Shown piece by piece: positions 1 to 10,300 of a DNA stretch of 64,000 nt. The notes under the pieces were generated by a model, which made no database searches, had not been told where the DNA came from, and saw nothing but the letters and a program-made list of their open reading frames with translations. The translations under genes and the position numbers were made by a program. Source of the DNA: Oopsacas minuta (Eukaryota; Porifera; Hexactinellida; Lyssacinosida; Leucopsacidae); the NCBI GenBank assembly GCA_024704765.1, contig JAKMXF010000018.1, forward strand, positions 1 to 64,000, written 5' to 3'. Position 1 is the first letter of the stretch, and every line of letters starts with the position of its first letter.

Positions 1-2
1 AG

Positions 3-923
3 ACACAATTAAAGTGGAAGTGTGACACACGTGACCTAGAAACGAGCATTTCCCATCTAGGAGAGATCGTACAGGTACCAGTAGGAGTACCAGATTATGC
101 TAAATTCCAAACTTCCACTGTTGCTACTGGGATGAGAGGTACAGATCCTGGCGAGTTGAATGTTCCATTAGGTGTAGCTATACATGAAGATACACACCAA
201 ATATTCGTAGCTAATTATGGCAATGACAGAGTAGAGATATTCTCTGATACAGGAGAGTACCTCAATCAGCTGGGTGTAGGACAGCTGTCTAAGCCATGGG
301 GTATAGCTATACACAGAGAGAATGTGTATGTCAGCTGCTTGGGAGATCACACTATTAACCAATTGACACTAACTGACATGAGTATTGTTAGGAAGATAGG
401 AGGTGTGGGATCAAACAACGGACAATTCAAATATCCTAGACAACTAACAACAGATCCCATCGGTCACGTGTTTATAGCAGATAGGGGTAACAACAGAATC
501 AGTATACACGACACAGACCTGAACCATCTCCGTAACATTACTCATCAGTCAATGTCAGGACTAGTTGATGTTAAAGTGTCACGTGACCGCGTGTACGTAC
601 TGTGTTCAGATAACACCCCGTGTATGCACGTGCTAACCCTAGAGGGAGACAAGCTACACTCCCTCATTACCTGTGGACAAGGAATGGATGTGTTATGCCC
701 TCTCTTCTTTTGCCTCGATCCCTTTAACAACTTTGTTATTAGCGATCAATACTCTCACTCAATTCGGGTATTCTCTCCAGAAGGCAATCTCCTACACACG
801 ATAGGAACAGAGGGACACCAACAAGGAATGTTATATAACCCCCAAGGAATAGCTATAACTCCAAACGGGAGATTAGTTAGTGTGTCAGAGAATAAGAACT
901 ATCGTCTACAAATATATTACTAA
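3..923 (+). CDS. NHL-repeat protein, 3' part (5' end outside window)
   Basis: The frame is open from the first bases of the window to TAA at 921-923, so the start lies to the left. The visible ~306 residues begin in the linker after a coiled coil and continue into about six NHL beta-propeller blades, with recurring motifs such as GVAIHEDT, IFVANYGN, PWGIAIH, VFIADRGNNR and GIAITPNGR. NHL propellers of TRIM-like proteins usually bind protein or RNA partners. No RING or B-box is visible, and the full-length paralogue at 33266-34495 lacks them too. The two proteins align almost residue for residue with scattered substitutions, which indicates a recent duplication. The missing N-terminus is probably about 100 residues of coiled coil, as in the paralogue. 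No intron is present in the visible part. Family assignment is sure; cellular role is unknown. Confidence 0.9.
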   Translation, partial: TQLKWKCDTRDLETSISHLGEIVQVPVGVPDYAKFQTSTVATGMRGTDPGELNVPLGVAIHEDTHQIFVANYGNDRVEIFSDTGEYLNQLGVGQLSKPWGIAIHRENVYVSCLGDHTINQLTLTDMSIVRKIGGVGSNNGQFKYPRQLTTDPIGHVFIADRGNNRISIHDTDLNHLRNITHQSMSGLVDVKVSRDRVYVLCSDNTPCMHVLTLEGDKLHSLITCGQGMDVLCPLFFCLDPFNNFVISDQYSHSIRVFSPEGNLLHTIGTEGHQQGMLYNPQGIAITPNGRLVSVSENKNYRLQIYY

Positions 924-974
924 TTTGTTTGTTTGTTTGTTTATTGTTAATGAATTTATAGCTCAAATTTACTC

Positions 975-980
975 AATAAA
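975..980 (+). terminator. Polyadenylation signal AATAAA of the left-edge NHL gene
   Basis: Canonical AATAAA about 50 bases after the stop codon, in an AT-rich 3' flank. Confidence 0.55.
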
Positions 981-1480
981 TACTTTTATGATTAATTTCT
1001 ATTGTTTGGTAATATATACAACCAAAAGGTGTGAAAATATGAACTTTATTATATTTGCCCCGTTTGGAATATTTCTGGATCACCGAAGCTTGTAAGTTAG
1101 CTGGACATTTGCCCGAAATGATGGATATAGCAACATATCAGGACAATTGGTATGTTGTATCATTCTTATACTTTATTTTAGATCAGCAGAGAATCTATTG
1201 ACACAATGAAGAAATATTTCAAAGAGGAACTTGTAAGAGAGGATTGGGAGTTAATAATTCAGCTAAAGAAGACGTTTGGAATATTCTAGAACAAATACTA
1301 TATGAGTTAAACTTGAATTATCCCAAAATTAGTGATTATTATCTTATATTGCATTATTGATAGTATTAATCACAAAATGTTAAATCAAGGTGTGATCCAA
1401 AAGGAAGTGAAACTTCCTGTTTATTATGTATAAATATTTATACAGACATTTCCCCTTAATATAAGTGCTCCATTTATGGT

Positions 1481-1650
1481 GTTATTCAAACTTGTAAATT
1501 ATACAAAATAAGTTTACTGGGAAAGAACTTTCAACCACATTCCTTACAGTATCCTAGCAACGAGACACAATAACATACACCTGCATAACCGCGTATTTAT
1601 TCTGTAAATAATATACTAACATCATCTTATTATTGTTGTTTGTTCCAGAT
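1481..1650 (+). repeat. 170-bp inverted copy of the NHL gene 5' flank
   Basis: This stretch matches the reverse complement of 34596-34764 with only a few differences. That region is the upstream flank of the minus-strand NHL gene. Similarity ends abruptly near 1650, just before NHL 5' UTR and coding sequence would follow. Unrelated sequence leading to the gene at 2135 follows instead. It reads in promoter orientation toward that gene. Confidence 0.8.
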
Positions 1651-2134
1651 ATATTGTCATACGATCAACACGGTTAATATGAATATAGCGGCAGTTTATA
1701 CGTAAGTAATACAAATTTCGCGAAAATTCACACCCCCTGAACTTCCTCCATAGTGCTGTAAGGTTTATAGTTATTCTGTATATTAAACTCAATTATTGTT
1801 ATTATTTGTTTGAACGAATTGATAAGAGGAACTGGTAAGTGATACAGATTTGAAATTTCGTACGGGGGTGGGGAATGTAGGAACAAGTTTGAATATCTGA
1901 TGAAAATATTCACACCTTCTCACACAGTTCATATTTGGTGTTATTTATGCACATAAAGTAAACAAATCTCAATAAACTGTGTATACTTTTAACGGCTATA
2001 GAGGTAATCGAACTTCGAATATGATGTGAATAGTTTATCGTGAATATTCTGGCTACACTACTGAGAATATGTAATTATATATATTTACACATTTTTTGCA
2101 TGAAACTTAATCACAGTAATGTTTGTGTAATTAG

Positions 2135-3394
2135 TTGTTTCTGTTTACGCTGGCTGAGAACGTAACAGATAGTACAGAACAACAAGTTCTTCATCAAATT
2201 ATCAAATATTTGAGTAGGAGTGATAATGTATTAGATGAAGATGTGATAAATGCCCTTCAAAAGCAAAGAGATGATCTAATGGAGATGGATGTACGCAAGG
2301 AATTGAATAAGATCTTACTAGACATTACCCAAAATTTGAGCAGGATTGGTGAGGTTAAGGAACAGCTAGCTTGCTGGAAAATGTCTACATCGTATGCAGG
2401 AGATTTGATGGTTATGGGTACTAAAATGGCTAAAGGAATAGGAGGTAGTTATTTCTACAGCGAGGAGGACAAAGAATGTAGCAATGATCAGGTCGTGAGT
2501 AGATATGATTTAGATCAACAATACTTGACGAATGAACCAACTCTTTGCTACGATAAATTATCTAACATTAAGAATCTCATCGTAGAGTGCTTAGAACTAC
2601 ATACGGAATTGTATTTGTATGCTGATGATGTTCGGGAGTTAATCGAAAATGTGGAACTCCTGGCATGTGTTCCTATTTTTAAAGATTCTAATTTTAGCAG
2701 CGAACAGCTGAGTATTTCTAATATAATTTTCAAACAGAAAGCTCTCAGTCCGGTAGTTGGAGGTATTATTGGTGGAATATCGGGCCTAATTGCTAGTGGT
2801 ATTTTAACCACTTTCCTCGTTCGGTATTTGGAATGCTCTTCCTGTGGTTGTCTGCTGACTAAAGATAATTTATTTAAGAATTGCGGTTTTTTTGCTCACC
2901 AGATATTGTGTGCAAAAATATCTGCTTTACCAGGTACGTTATTCGGTGTAATATTTGGCGTAGGAATACTTGGAGGTTATGCATGGCAAGCTGGGAAGAT
3001 CCGACGTGAGGTATTGGAGGATATTTCTACCTTTCGAATAAAGCTAAAGAATAGTCAGATTGAAGATAAGTTAACAGCCTTGTTAACAGATTATAGAAGT
3101 GTTAGAAATGGTCTGATGAAGAAATTTCAAGGCTCTGATGTTGACCTACTAACGATTAACATTATCATGAAAGCGTATAAAGAATACCGTAGAGTATTCG
3201 AAGAGGAAAGGAAAGATCCCTCAACTAAGGAAGAGACAGATGAAGCTCTTCATGCTAGTTTGAGAAGAGGAGCATTTGGGTGCGTTGAACCGTTAATGAA
3301 GAGATTCAAGATGACTAAGAGAGAAGCGTGGGAATTGGTGGATGAAATACATCGAATTGTGGAAAGTATAAAAGAATCTAAAGTACCTACTTAA
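2135..3394 (+). CDS. Unrecognised protein with a glycine-rich membrane hairpin
   Basis: An open frame of about 419 codons with no similarity I recognise. The first ~190 residues are acidic, helical and coiled-coil-like. Two glycine-rich hydrophobic segments follow at about residues 206-232 (VVGGIIGGISGLIASG) and 267-292 (GTLFGVIFGVGILGGYAW). A short Cys-rich loop (SSCGCLL...CGFF) separates them. The charged helical C-terminus ends in KESKVPT. This looks like a membrane-inserting hairpin flanked by amphipathic helices, a layout also seen in ApoL-like and some immune or dynamin-associated proteins, but I claim no homology. The coordinate 2135 follows an acceptor-like TAATTAG; there is no ATG there. 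The true start is either in an upstream exon or at an internal ATG near 2279. The candidate mini-exon 1679-1701 ends in phase 2 and does not join this acceptor in frame. A promoter-like segment copied from the NHL gene lies about 500 bp upstream. Confidence 0.6.
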   Translation: MFLFTLAENVTDSTEQQVLHQIIKYLSRSDNVLDEDVINALQKQRDDLMEMDVRKELNKILLDITQNLSRIGEVKEQLACWKMSTSYAGDLMVMGTKMAKGIGGSYFYSEEDKECSNDQVVSRYDLDQQYLTNEPTLCYDKLSNIKNLIVECLELHTELYLYADDVRELIENVELLACVPIFKDSNFSSEQLSISNIIFKQKALSPVVGGIIGGISGLIASGILTTFLVRYLECSSCGCLLTKDNLFKNCGFFAHQILCAKISALPGTLFGVIFGVGILGGYAWQAGKIRREVLEDISTFRIKLKNSQIEDKLTALLTDYRSVRNGLMKKFQGSDVDLLTINIIMKAYKEYRRVFEEERKDPSTKEETDEALHASLRRGAFGCVEPLMKRFKMTKREAWELVDEIHRIVESIKESKVPT

Positions 3395-3656
3395 GCTCCT
3401 ATAGGGACATCTTATTTAACCTTTTAGGCCAATAATTACTATTCGATAATACCTGATGGAGCGAGTTTTGCATAGAATTCTCCTAATGTGAATATTTTCA
3501 CACCTTTTGGTGGTTAGATTGAAGACTTGACATTCTATTGGTTGGTGAGGTGTGTGTATTCATATGACTAATCATATTTCACACCTTTGGCCCTAATACT
3601 AATTTAATTAATACAGTTAATCACATTGTTGTTGTTGTTGTTGTTTATGATTAGCA

Positions 3657-6530
3657 ATGTCTCACGCACCGCCTGGAGCTTCATGCAACAAGACCCTCCA
3701 GAAGAAATGGGAATCGATGCGTTTCACCGCTCACAGAGATAAAGTACGATCCATTCAACCTACCGTGGATACGAGACAGCCTCCAGCATTCCTGCACATC
3801 AGACAGAAAGCTAAGAAGTTACAGCTGGGTAGAGAGAGGGAAGATCAGATTACGAGACATAATAGAGAGCTAGCCAATAGGATGCATCATATTATGAAGT
3901 CGACAGGTGTTATAAGTTATTCATAGAGGGGAATCTGACTCTCAAGGGGGGTAGTAAACCAAATATGTGTTAGACAGGGGTGTATTTCTGGACCATGGGG
4001 GTACATGGAGAAGGTCCGTCCTGACCAAGAGTTGTAGTTATATAGGTGTTATTAATTCAGTGGTTAACTATTGCAGCAAATACCAGAATGCCATAATTGT
4101 TGCTATGCAGAATATGATTATTATTGTCTCAACGTATTATTATTATTATTTATACAAAAACCATATAAAAAATAACAACAAATAAACAACAATTCACACC
4201 TCAACATGTTTATTTTCTATTACTTCAATTTCCTTTTTGTTGTTTTGTCTTTTCTTCCGTTTAAAACATTTCAAATTCAAACACGAACAATTCAATACGG
4301 ACAAAACCAAAATGAATTCCAATCGAATCCCAATTCCATGTACATACACTGCGAACGGTTTGATCGCTGATTCAACGTAAGCCTGGTCTCTTAAAGGGAG
4401 CAGGGTTAGAGTCTGGTTCGTGGTTACGGAGTTGATGTATTGGAATGTGCTAGTTAGAGTGACGTAAGCGAGAAAATTATCTGTGTCTTGCTGTACTTTA
4501 TTTTCACGTAGAGCTTTCGTTGCGTATGAAACTATTATCACCAAGTTGAGGAGAAAGTAGAGAACTGAGAAGAACATCAATCTCTTCACCAGAGGTTGTA
4601 TTTTTAGAGGTTTGATTGTCTTGCCTGAGACCTGTTTCATTTGGATCCGTATCTTGTCAACAATAACAACAACAAGCGTTAGTGTTAAGGGAGACATAAT
4701 CATATGCGGCACAAACCAATCAAGCATATATAAGATGAGATTAGCTGGTATAGGAAGTAAGATCTCCTCTGATAATTCGTAGCCGGTAAATGTGATAAAA
4801 TTCGTGAATACTGACACCAACGGATACCCGATACACACGGTAACCTCGAGTATTATAATCAAAAGCTTGTTCCTTCTTGTGCCAAATATATCATGTAAAG
4901 GTAGAGCGATGGAAATGAAAATAAGAACTAATGCCATGAAGAACCAGAGCCTATTCGATAGCCCCAGGAATGTTATCAATGCTCCCTGTATCTGTAATTG
5001 TAGCGAGGGGTGATTATTGAAGGTATCGTAGTCGATGGCATGTCCGCTGCAGTAGAATATGTTCCCACCGAGCAGATCTGACATTCCAATTGTGATAGAT
5101 TCGATTAGATTAACAATAACACCAATAATAATAGGATGATGTTGGAACTTTGTTTGTTTGTGGATTATTAACCATCTGACTATTGCTAGGATAGAAATTC
5201 CCAGATTTATTATAGATAAAACAACGAGTAAAGAGTATCTGAATAATTGGAGGTGAGGATTAGATATGTCGTATTTGCCACATTTCAATTTACAATAGCC
5301 TGCTTCTGGAGTGTATACGTATGGATCGGGACAGTTTATTGTATAGTTTGAGAGGTTTATTTTGTCGAGGAGAATCGAATTGATTGATTTGTTGACTGTA
5401 TGGGGTATTAGCGTGAATAGAGGTGTTGGTAGGGCAATTATTGTCACTGTCCATGCAGTAAGGACGCAAACGATTGAGAGAATTCTCGAAAGGCCCAACT
5501 TGTTATTCTTCTTATTTTGTCGTAACATTTAAGATGGCCCCGTTTCTGATAAACTTATACTCTCCTGAAATCATCACCTATTTGTGAACAGCTGTTTTTA
5601 GTGCATATTTGTCTTATTGGGTATTTTGGTGGTCAATCACATTTTTTTGGCTACTAGGGTTATTCTATATTTGGTGCTTATTCGCATAATCATGTCTGAG
5701 TGGAATTACCTCCATGGGGAGAATTAGATAGCTATATGAATTGCAAGATCTACATCGGCTGTTCCCAAGATGGGACTCGTGTCCCCCAAAGTGATCCATG
5801 GAGGACAGCAAGGGTCCAGCGAATGTGTTAATTTGGTTCAGGGGGTCGACAGGTGAAAATGTTGGGAATTGCTGGTCTACAAACTTAATTTATTATTAAA
5901 ATAATTTTCAATATAAAGTATGGTGGGTGCGAGTAAGGTATCAATTGGATATGATTAATAGGTCCCATGTACCAATATGGAGTGTCCTGTTACCCTTGTC
6001 ACCCCCTATAGGGCGAACTGACCACTCAAATGACTACAAACCGAAGAGTCTAAATTTTGAAAAGAGAGTACAGGAATTCCAGAAGATTTCTGGAGAGAAT
6101 TTGAAAACTAAGAACAGACTTCTATCAGTTAAACCTCAGTATTCTACTTCTTTATGGGAGTCTGAGTTCAAAGAGCATCTCAGTATTAAGAAGAACTTAT
6201 CCATGTTCCCTAGTACGTGTGTGGGGGATCATATGGTGCTAATTTGACCTCTAGGGTGTTGTTTATGTAGCTTGAATGTTTACTCAGGGTTTCTCATTCT
6301 CGGACACACACAGTGATCACATATTGAGAAACCCTGAATATCAAATTATGGATATGATTAATCATATGAATAATCATATAGGTGTTTCAGAAGGTGCCAT
6401 CTCACCTCGCAAACTTAAGAAACTTCCCAAAGAGTGTCCAATCCCTCTGAGTATAGAAGGGCAACACTCTGACACCGGATCAGCTGTCCAGGTCGAAGAA
6501 GAGAAAATAACGGATCCATTATCACCTTAA
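3657..6530 (+). CDS. CFAP97D1: CFAP97D/Hemingway-family ciliary protein, with a gene nested in intron 1
   Basis: Proposed exons are 3657-3906, 6012-6220 and 6288-6530 (233 aa). Exon 1 carries the first half of the CFAP97 domain (IQPTVDTRQPPAFLHIRQKA, KKLQLGREREDQITRHNREL). Exon 2 carries the second half (NDYKPKSLNFEKR, SWESEFKE-like end). The phase-1 junction of exons 1 and 2 restores the family motif IMKSTGRTDHSNDYK exactly, so this join is secure. Exon 3 encodes an acidic low-complexity tail and is less certain (donor GTGGGG, acceptor ACTCAG, phase 0). CFAP97-family proteins act in motile cilia and the sperm axoneme. Intron 1 is 2.1 kb, far longer than local introns, because it contains the antisense seven-helix gene at 4194-5528. 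Exon 3 contains a copy of the dispersed ATATGATTAATCATAT palindrome at 6352-6367, which therefore appears to be exonised. Confidence 0.8.
4194..5528 (-). CDS. Intronless seven-transmembrane receptor, possibly Frizzled-like
   Basis: A single 444-codon frame starts at ATG 5528-5526. Residues 15-42 are a hydrophobic signal or anchor segment. A short ectodomain follows with CPDPYVYTPEAGYCKLKCGK. Seven long hydrophobic helices then run at about residues 92-116, 128-152, 179-211, 222-248, 258-292, 312-336 and 388-420. The tail is basic and Lys/Glu-rich, ending in NKHVEV. The Cys-Pro-x-Pro then G-x-C-x-x-x-C arrangement before TM1 recalls Frizzled/Smoothened-like receptors of amoebae and sponges. 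A full Cys-rich domain and the KTxxxW motif are not evident, so another GPCR-like family is possible. It sits entirely inside intron 1 of the CFAP97D-like gene on the opposite strand. The lack of introns in a neighbourhood of intron-rich genes suggests retroposition or long-standing intronlessness. Confidence 0.7.
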   Translation of the reverse strand: MLRQNKKNNKLGLSRILSIVCVLTAWTVTIIALPTPLFTLIPHTVNKSINSILLDKINLSNYTINCPDPYVYTPEAGYCKLKCGKYDISNPHLQLFRYSLLVVLSIINLGISILAIVRWLIIHKQTKFQHHPIIIGVIVNLIESITIGMSDLLGGNIFYCSGHAIDYDTFNNHPSLQLQIQGALITFLGLSNRLWFFMALVLIFISIALPLHDIFGTRRNKLLIIILEVTVCIGYPLVSVFTNFITFTGYELSEEILLPIPANLILYMLDWFVPHMIMSPLTLTLVVVIVDKIRIQMKQVSGKTIKPLKIQPLVKRLMFFSVLYFLLNLVIIVSYATKALRENKVQQDTDNFLAYVTLTSTFQYINSVTTNQTLTLLPLRDQAYVESAIKPFAVYVHGIGIRLEFILVLSVLNCSCLNLKCFKRKKRQNNKKEIEVIENKHVEV

Positions 6531-7372
6531 GTAACACTTTAATAATTCTGTTATCAAATTTGTTTACTATTATATCACTGGTCAATAACAACATACTTTG
6601 GAGTGTGAATGGAGACACGGGGAGAATACACAGGGAAACACTTACAAGTAATGTGTACAATACATTTCTAAGATTTGTTATTTATACGAATTCTGCCATT
6701 AATAGATTCTTAGAGTTATGATAGGTAGAATTGAAGTATTCGAAATATATACACAATACTCACCCGTCATATCTCTAAGCTTAAGGGACCCCGCGTTAAT
6801 ACCTATGATATGACTGATGGAATAATTGTTACTTTGACGGGTTAGGAGCATAAGCGGGTATTCTATCTATCCGTGTTAGATATAACGGGAGATGATGTAT
6901 AAGACAATATAAATCATGTCTGATCTACCAAACAGCTGGAGAATTTCCCCGCGTTTTGCCGGGACATGAGTTCAACATTACCAGTCAAAATCGGGACGTA
7001 TGACACCTGTCATATCCGAATTGTGGTAGGATGTGTGGGTATATATTACCCCCGTAGATATTAACCCTGTATACATTACCCCCGTAGATATTAACCCTGT
7101 ATACATTACCCCCGTAGATATTAACCCTGTATACATTACCCCCGTAGATATTAACCCTGTATATATTACCCCCCCGTAGATATTACCCCCCGTAGATATT
7201 ACCCCCCGTAGATATTAACCCTGTATATATTAACCCCCGTAGATATTACCCCCCGTAGATATTAACCCCCAGTAGATATTACCCCCCGTAGATATTACCC
7301 CCCATAGATATTAACCCCCGTATATATTATTATTTAATGTAGTGTACCAAATAATATAATTAAGTTAGTATA
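6531..7372. other. Intergenic region with pogo-like ends and minisatellite
   Basis: Position 6770-6900 contains degenerate inverted-repeat fragments (CTAAGCTTAAGGGACC, GTTAGATATAAC) resembling the TA-flanked elements found at 12423 and 16684. A minisatellite fills 7041-7330. No coding potential is seen. Confidence 0.5.
7041..7330. repeat. Minisatellite of 30-bp and 16-bp units
   Basis: About four near-perfect 30-bp units (ACCCCCGTAGATATTAACCC plus TGTATACATT) are followed by about ten shorter derived units of ACCCCCCGTAGATATT type. The array ends 43 bp before the F-BAR gene start codon, so it lies in the likely promoter or 5' UTR. Confidence 0.9.
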
Positions 7373-10300
7373 ATGACGTCAGAGGAACCAGTTAACAGTA
7401 CAGAGAATACACATACGGATCATAATGGGTCTGTAGCTCAGAACTTCGGTTTAGAACTATGGGATCAATATGAAGAATTGGTTAAGTATACAGATCAGGG
7501 GGTAGAGTATATTAAGAAATATGCACAGTTTGCTAAGGAAAGGATTGAGCTTGAGAATAGTATGTTTGTTTGTTTGTTTATTATCTTGTCTATTTGTGTG
7601 TTTGGTTGTTTACTTGTTTGTTTACATGCTTGTCTGATTGTTTACTTGTTTACATCTTACAGTGTTTGCTAAGAAGATGAAGGAAATGATGAAAAAGAAC
7701 ATGCCTAAATATACCAAACAAACAGGCAATGAATTATTCACATACCAGAAGGCATTCTCCGTTGCTGTGCATGAAGTAGGAGATGAAGCTAATCAACATG
7801 AGAGGATAGCTGAGTCTCTAACAGCTAATGTGTATAAACCTCTGTTACAATTACAGCATGATAAAGAGGCAGAGAAGAGGAACATACAGGTAGACACCTG
7901 GTTAATTAGGTCAGGGGTGTCTGAGAAATTGTCCAATTGTCCCTTGCTTATTCGTGTCCTCTGTGTGACCAATTACAATATTACCCATCTAATAATTATA
8001 TTAAGAGTATCATTTATTAATCGTGTTTAGAATGAGGGTAACACTATACGAGCTAAACATGACCAGAACATACAACAGCTGGATAGGATGAAGAGACGAT
8101 ATGAGGATAGTCATAGGGATGCTATACAGGCTAAACTTAATCTGGAAAAAATAGAGTATAATCCTAAGGTGTGAGTTTAATGTGTTTGTTTATTTGTTTA
8201 TTTGTTTGTCTGTTAGTTTGTCTGTTTATGTGTCTGTGTGTTGTGTTGTTTTGTTTGTTTGAACGTTTGTTTATCTGTGTGTTAGTTTGTCTGTTTATCT
8301 GCCTGTTTGTCTGTCTGTTTGAATATTTGTTTATCTGTTTGTTTGTTTGTTTGTTTATTAGTCTGTTTACTAGTCTGTCTGTTTACTTATTTGTTCCTTT
8401 GTTTATATCTTAACTTATTCGTTTATTCGTTTGTTTACGTATTTGTTTACTTCCAGGTGACAAAAGAGGCAGTAGAGAAGTCTAAACTAGCAGTAACAAC
8501 GAAAGACAGAACCCTGTCAGAGAACAAAGATCAATACCAATTGTTTATTGATAAATTCAATAAATCACAAAAGGTAAACATTTATTGTCCTCATCTCCCC
8601 TGTCCTCTTGAGGTTTGGTATTGACACCTTTCATAACCTCACCTCCTGGGGGTGTTTATCTAATACAACCTTATTCACCCGTGGACTCCAGATTGGGAAC
8701 CGGTGATCAGATATGCATATGCATGTTATATACACATTTTCACAGGATCATTACTACAAGGAAATGCCTTTAGTATTCGAAAAATTCTTTAAAATGGAAC
8801 AAAGCAGAGTTGCCCGCGTAAAATTCCTTCAGGAACAATTGGTAGAGGGTTTGAGACACGTGTTTCCTATCATCAACACCTGTTACGATAATATACTTGA
8901 CGCTGGGAAGCAGATTAGTTCTGATAAGGACCTTATTCAGTTCATGGAACAGAAGAAGTCAGGCTTCCCGATACCTGAGGACAGAGAATTCATGGAGTAT
9001 GGGACTACTGCTACCCCTAATCTACAGTTAGGGATTGTGAGTTATATATTATTAGCTAAATTACTCGGTGTGCCTCAAAGTTCATGCCAATTTTGTTATG
9101 CCTGTCAACACTACTATATAGTTTGTTGTTGTTATTGTTTATAGTCTAAGACAACAAAGAAGCGTAACCTATTTGGTAACGCCAAGAAGCCTGCAGCTCC
9201 GAAGCTGGATGACGCGGAGGATTTTAGTCATCTTCCCCCCAATCCTCAGAAGAAAATGATAAATGATAAGATAGAGGCTATTCAGAGGGAGGTAGGTCAG
9301 AATCAAGCATCTCTGAATGCTATCAAACACATGCTGGATATATACGAGAAGAATCCTGCCCTTGGCAACGTTAGACTGGTAAAGGAATTTTTATTTATGA
9401 GTCAAGTTTGTGTAGTGTTTAACCAGTTGTGAGGTCGACACATTTGTCACCTTTTCTAAGAGGTGTTTGTATAATTTGCTTTGATATTTGAGTATGTTAT
9501 GATATTAATCACATTCCATACGCACGCAAACTTCAAATTAGCTCTTACAAGTGCCTCAATAATTTTGATAAACACTAAATATCTCACACAAAAAATCACA
9601 TATTTTCCCAATATTCTGTATTTACAGACACAAGAACAGTATGCAGAGGAGAAAAAGAATGGAGACCATATGAAACTAGAACTATACAAGTATCAAGTCT
9701 GGCATAATCAGCTGGAGGGTACACCTGTACCTCAGAAACCAGAATTGTTGGATGCTAACTCTCGTATAGTAGAACCCCCGGCAGTAACAACATATGAGGA
9801 TAGGTTATTTGTAATTCAGAGACATGAATTGCAGAAACAGGTATGGGCCATGGATGGCAAACATACACTCAATTCTCGTTATAATTCAAAGCTTAAGGGA
9901 CCGTAATAATACTTCTATATAACCGATGGAGTACATGTTATCCATGGTTCACTAATACTCACTTGTTTGTATATCTTTTAACATTTATTGCTCTCTACTA
10001 TTTTAGACAACAAAGGCAAAGCCTCCACGGGCTGCTGTTCCTAGACCACACCCCAGGGGTGCAGGTAGTAGAAGATCAACAGCTGATACGGACAGTGACT
10101 TCTCAGATGACGATGATACTCCACAAGACTCTGCACACTATCATACACCAGCAGCCTCATCTACCGTCTCCCTACCTGCTTCCTTTCATCAAGGAACTTA
10201 CCAACAGCCTGAGCACTACGAGGCTTCTACTGAGTCAGGTAACTATTTTATTCTATTTATAGTTATACTGCTATATGAGAAAATGGACCATGGATATTTT

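Larger units (their letters stand above)
924..2134. other. Intergenic region with 3' UTR and promoter-like duplicate
   Basis: A TTTG run follows the NHL stop codon. A polyadenylation signal lies at 975-980. The motif AAAAGGTGTGAAAATATG occurs near 1026, with related copies near 1725 and 1905. A segment at 1481-1650 is an inverted copy of the NHL paralogue's 5' flank. A possible mini-exon (ATG at 1679, donor GTAAGT at 1702) precedes the next gene but does not fit its phase. No other gene is seen. Confidence 0.6.

Noticed and set aside
1679-1701. First exon of the gene at 2135
   Set aside because: ATG and GTAAGT donor are attractive, but phase 2 does not match the exon beginning at 2135; the next in-phase acceptor (2172) is poor.
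8171-8624. Leu/Cys/Val-rich frames in F-BAR intron 3
   Set aside because: They are translations of TTTG/TTTA simple repeats, not membrane proteins.
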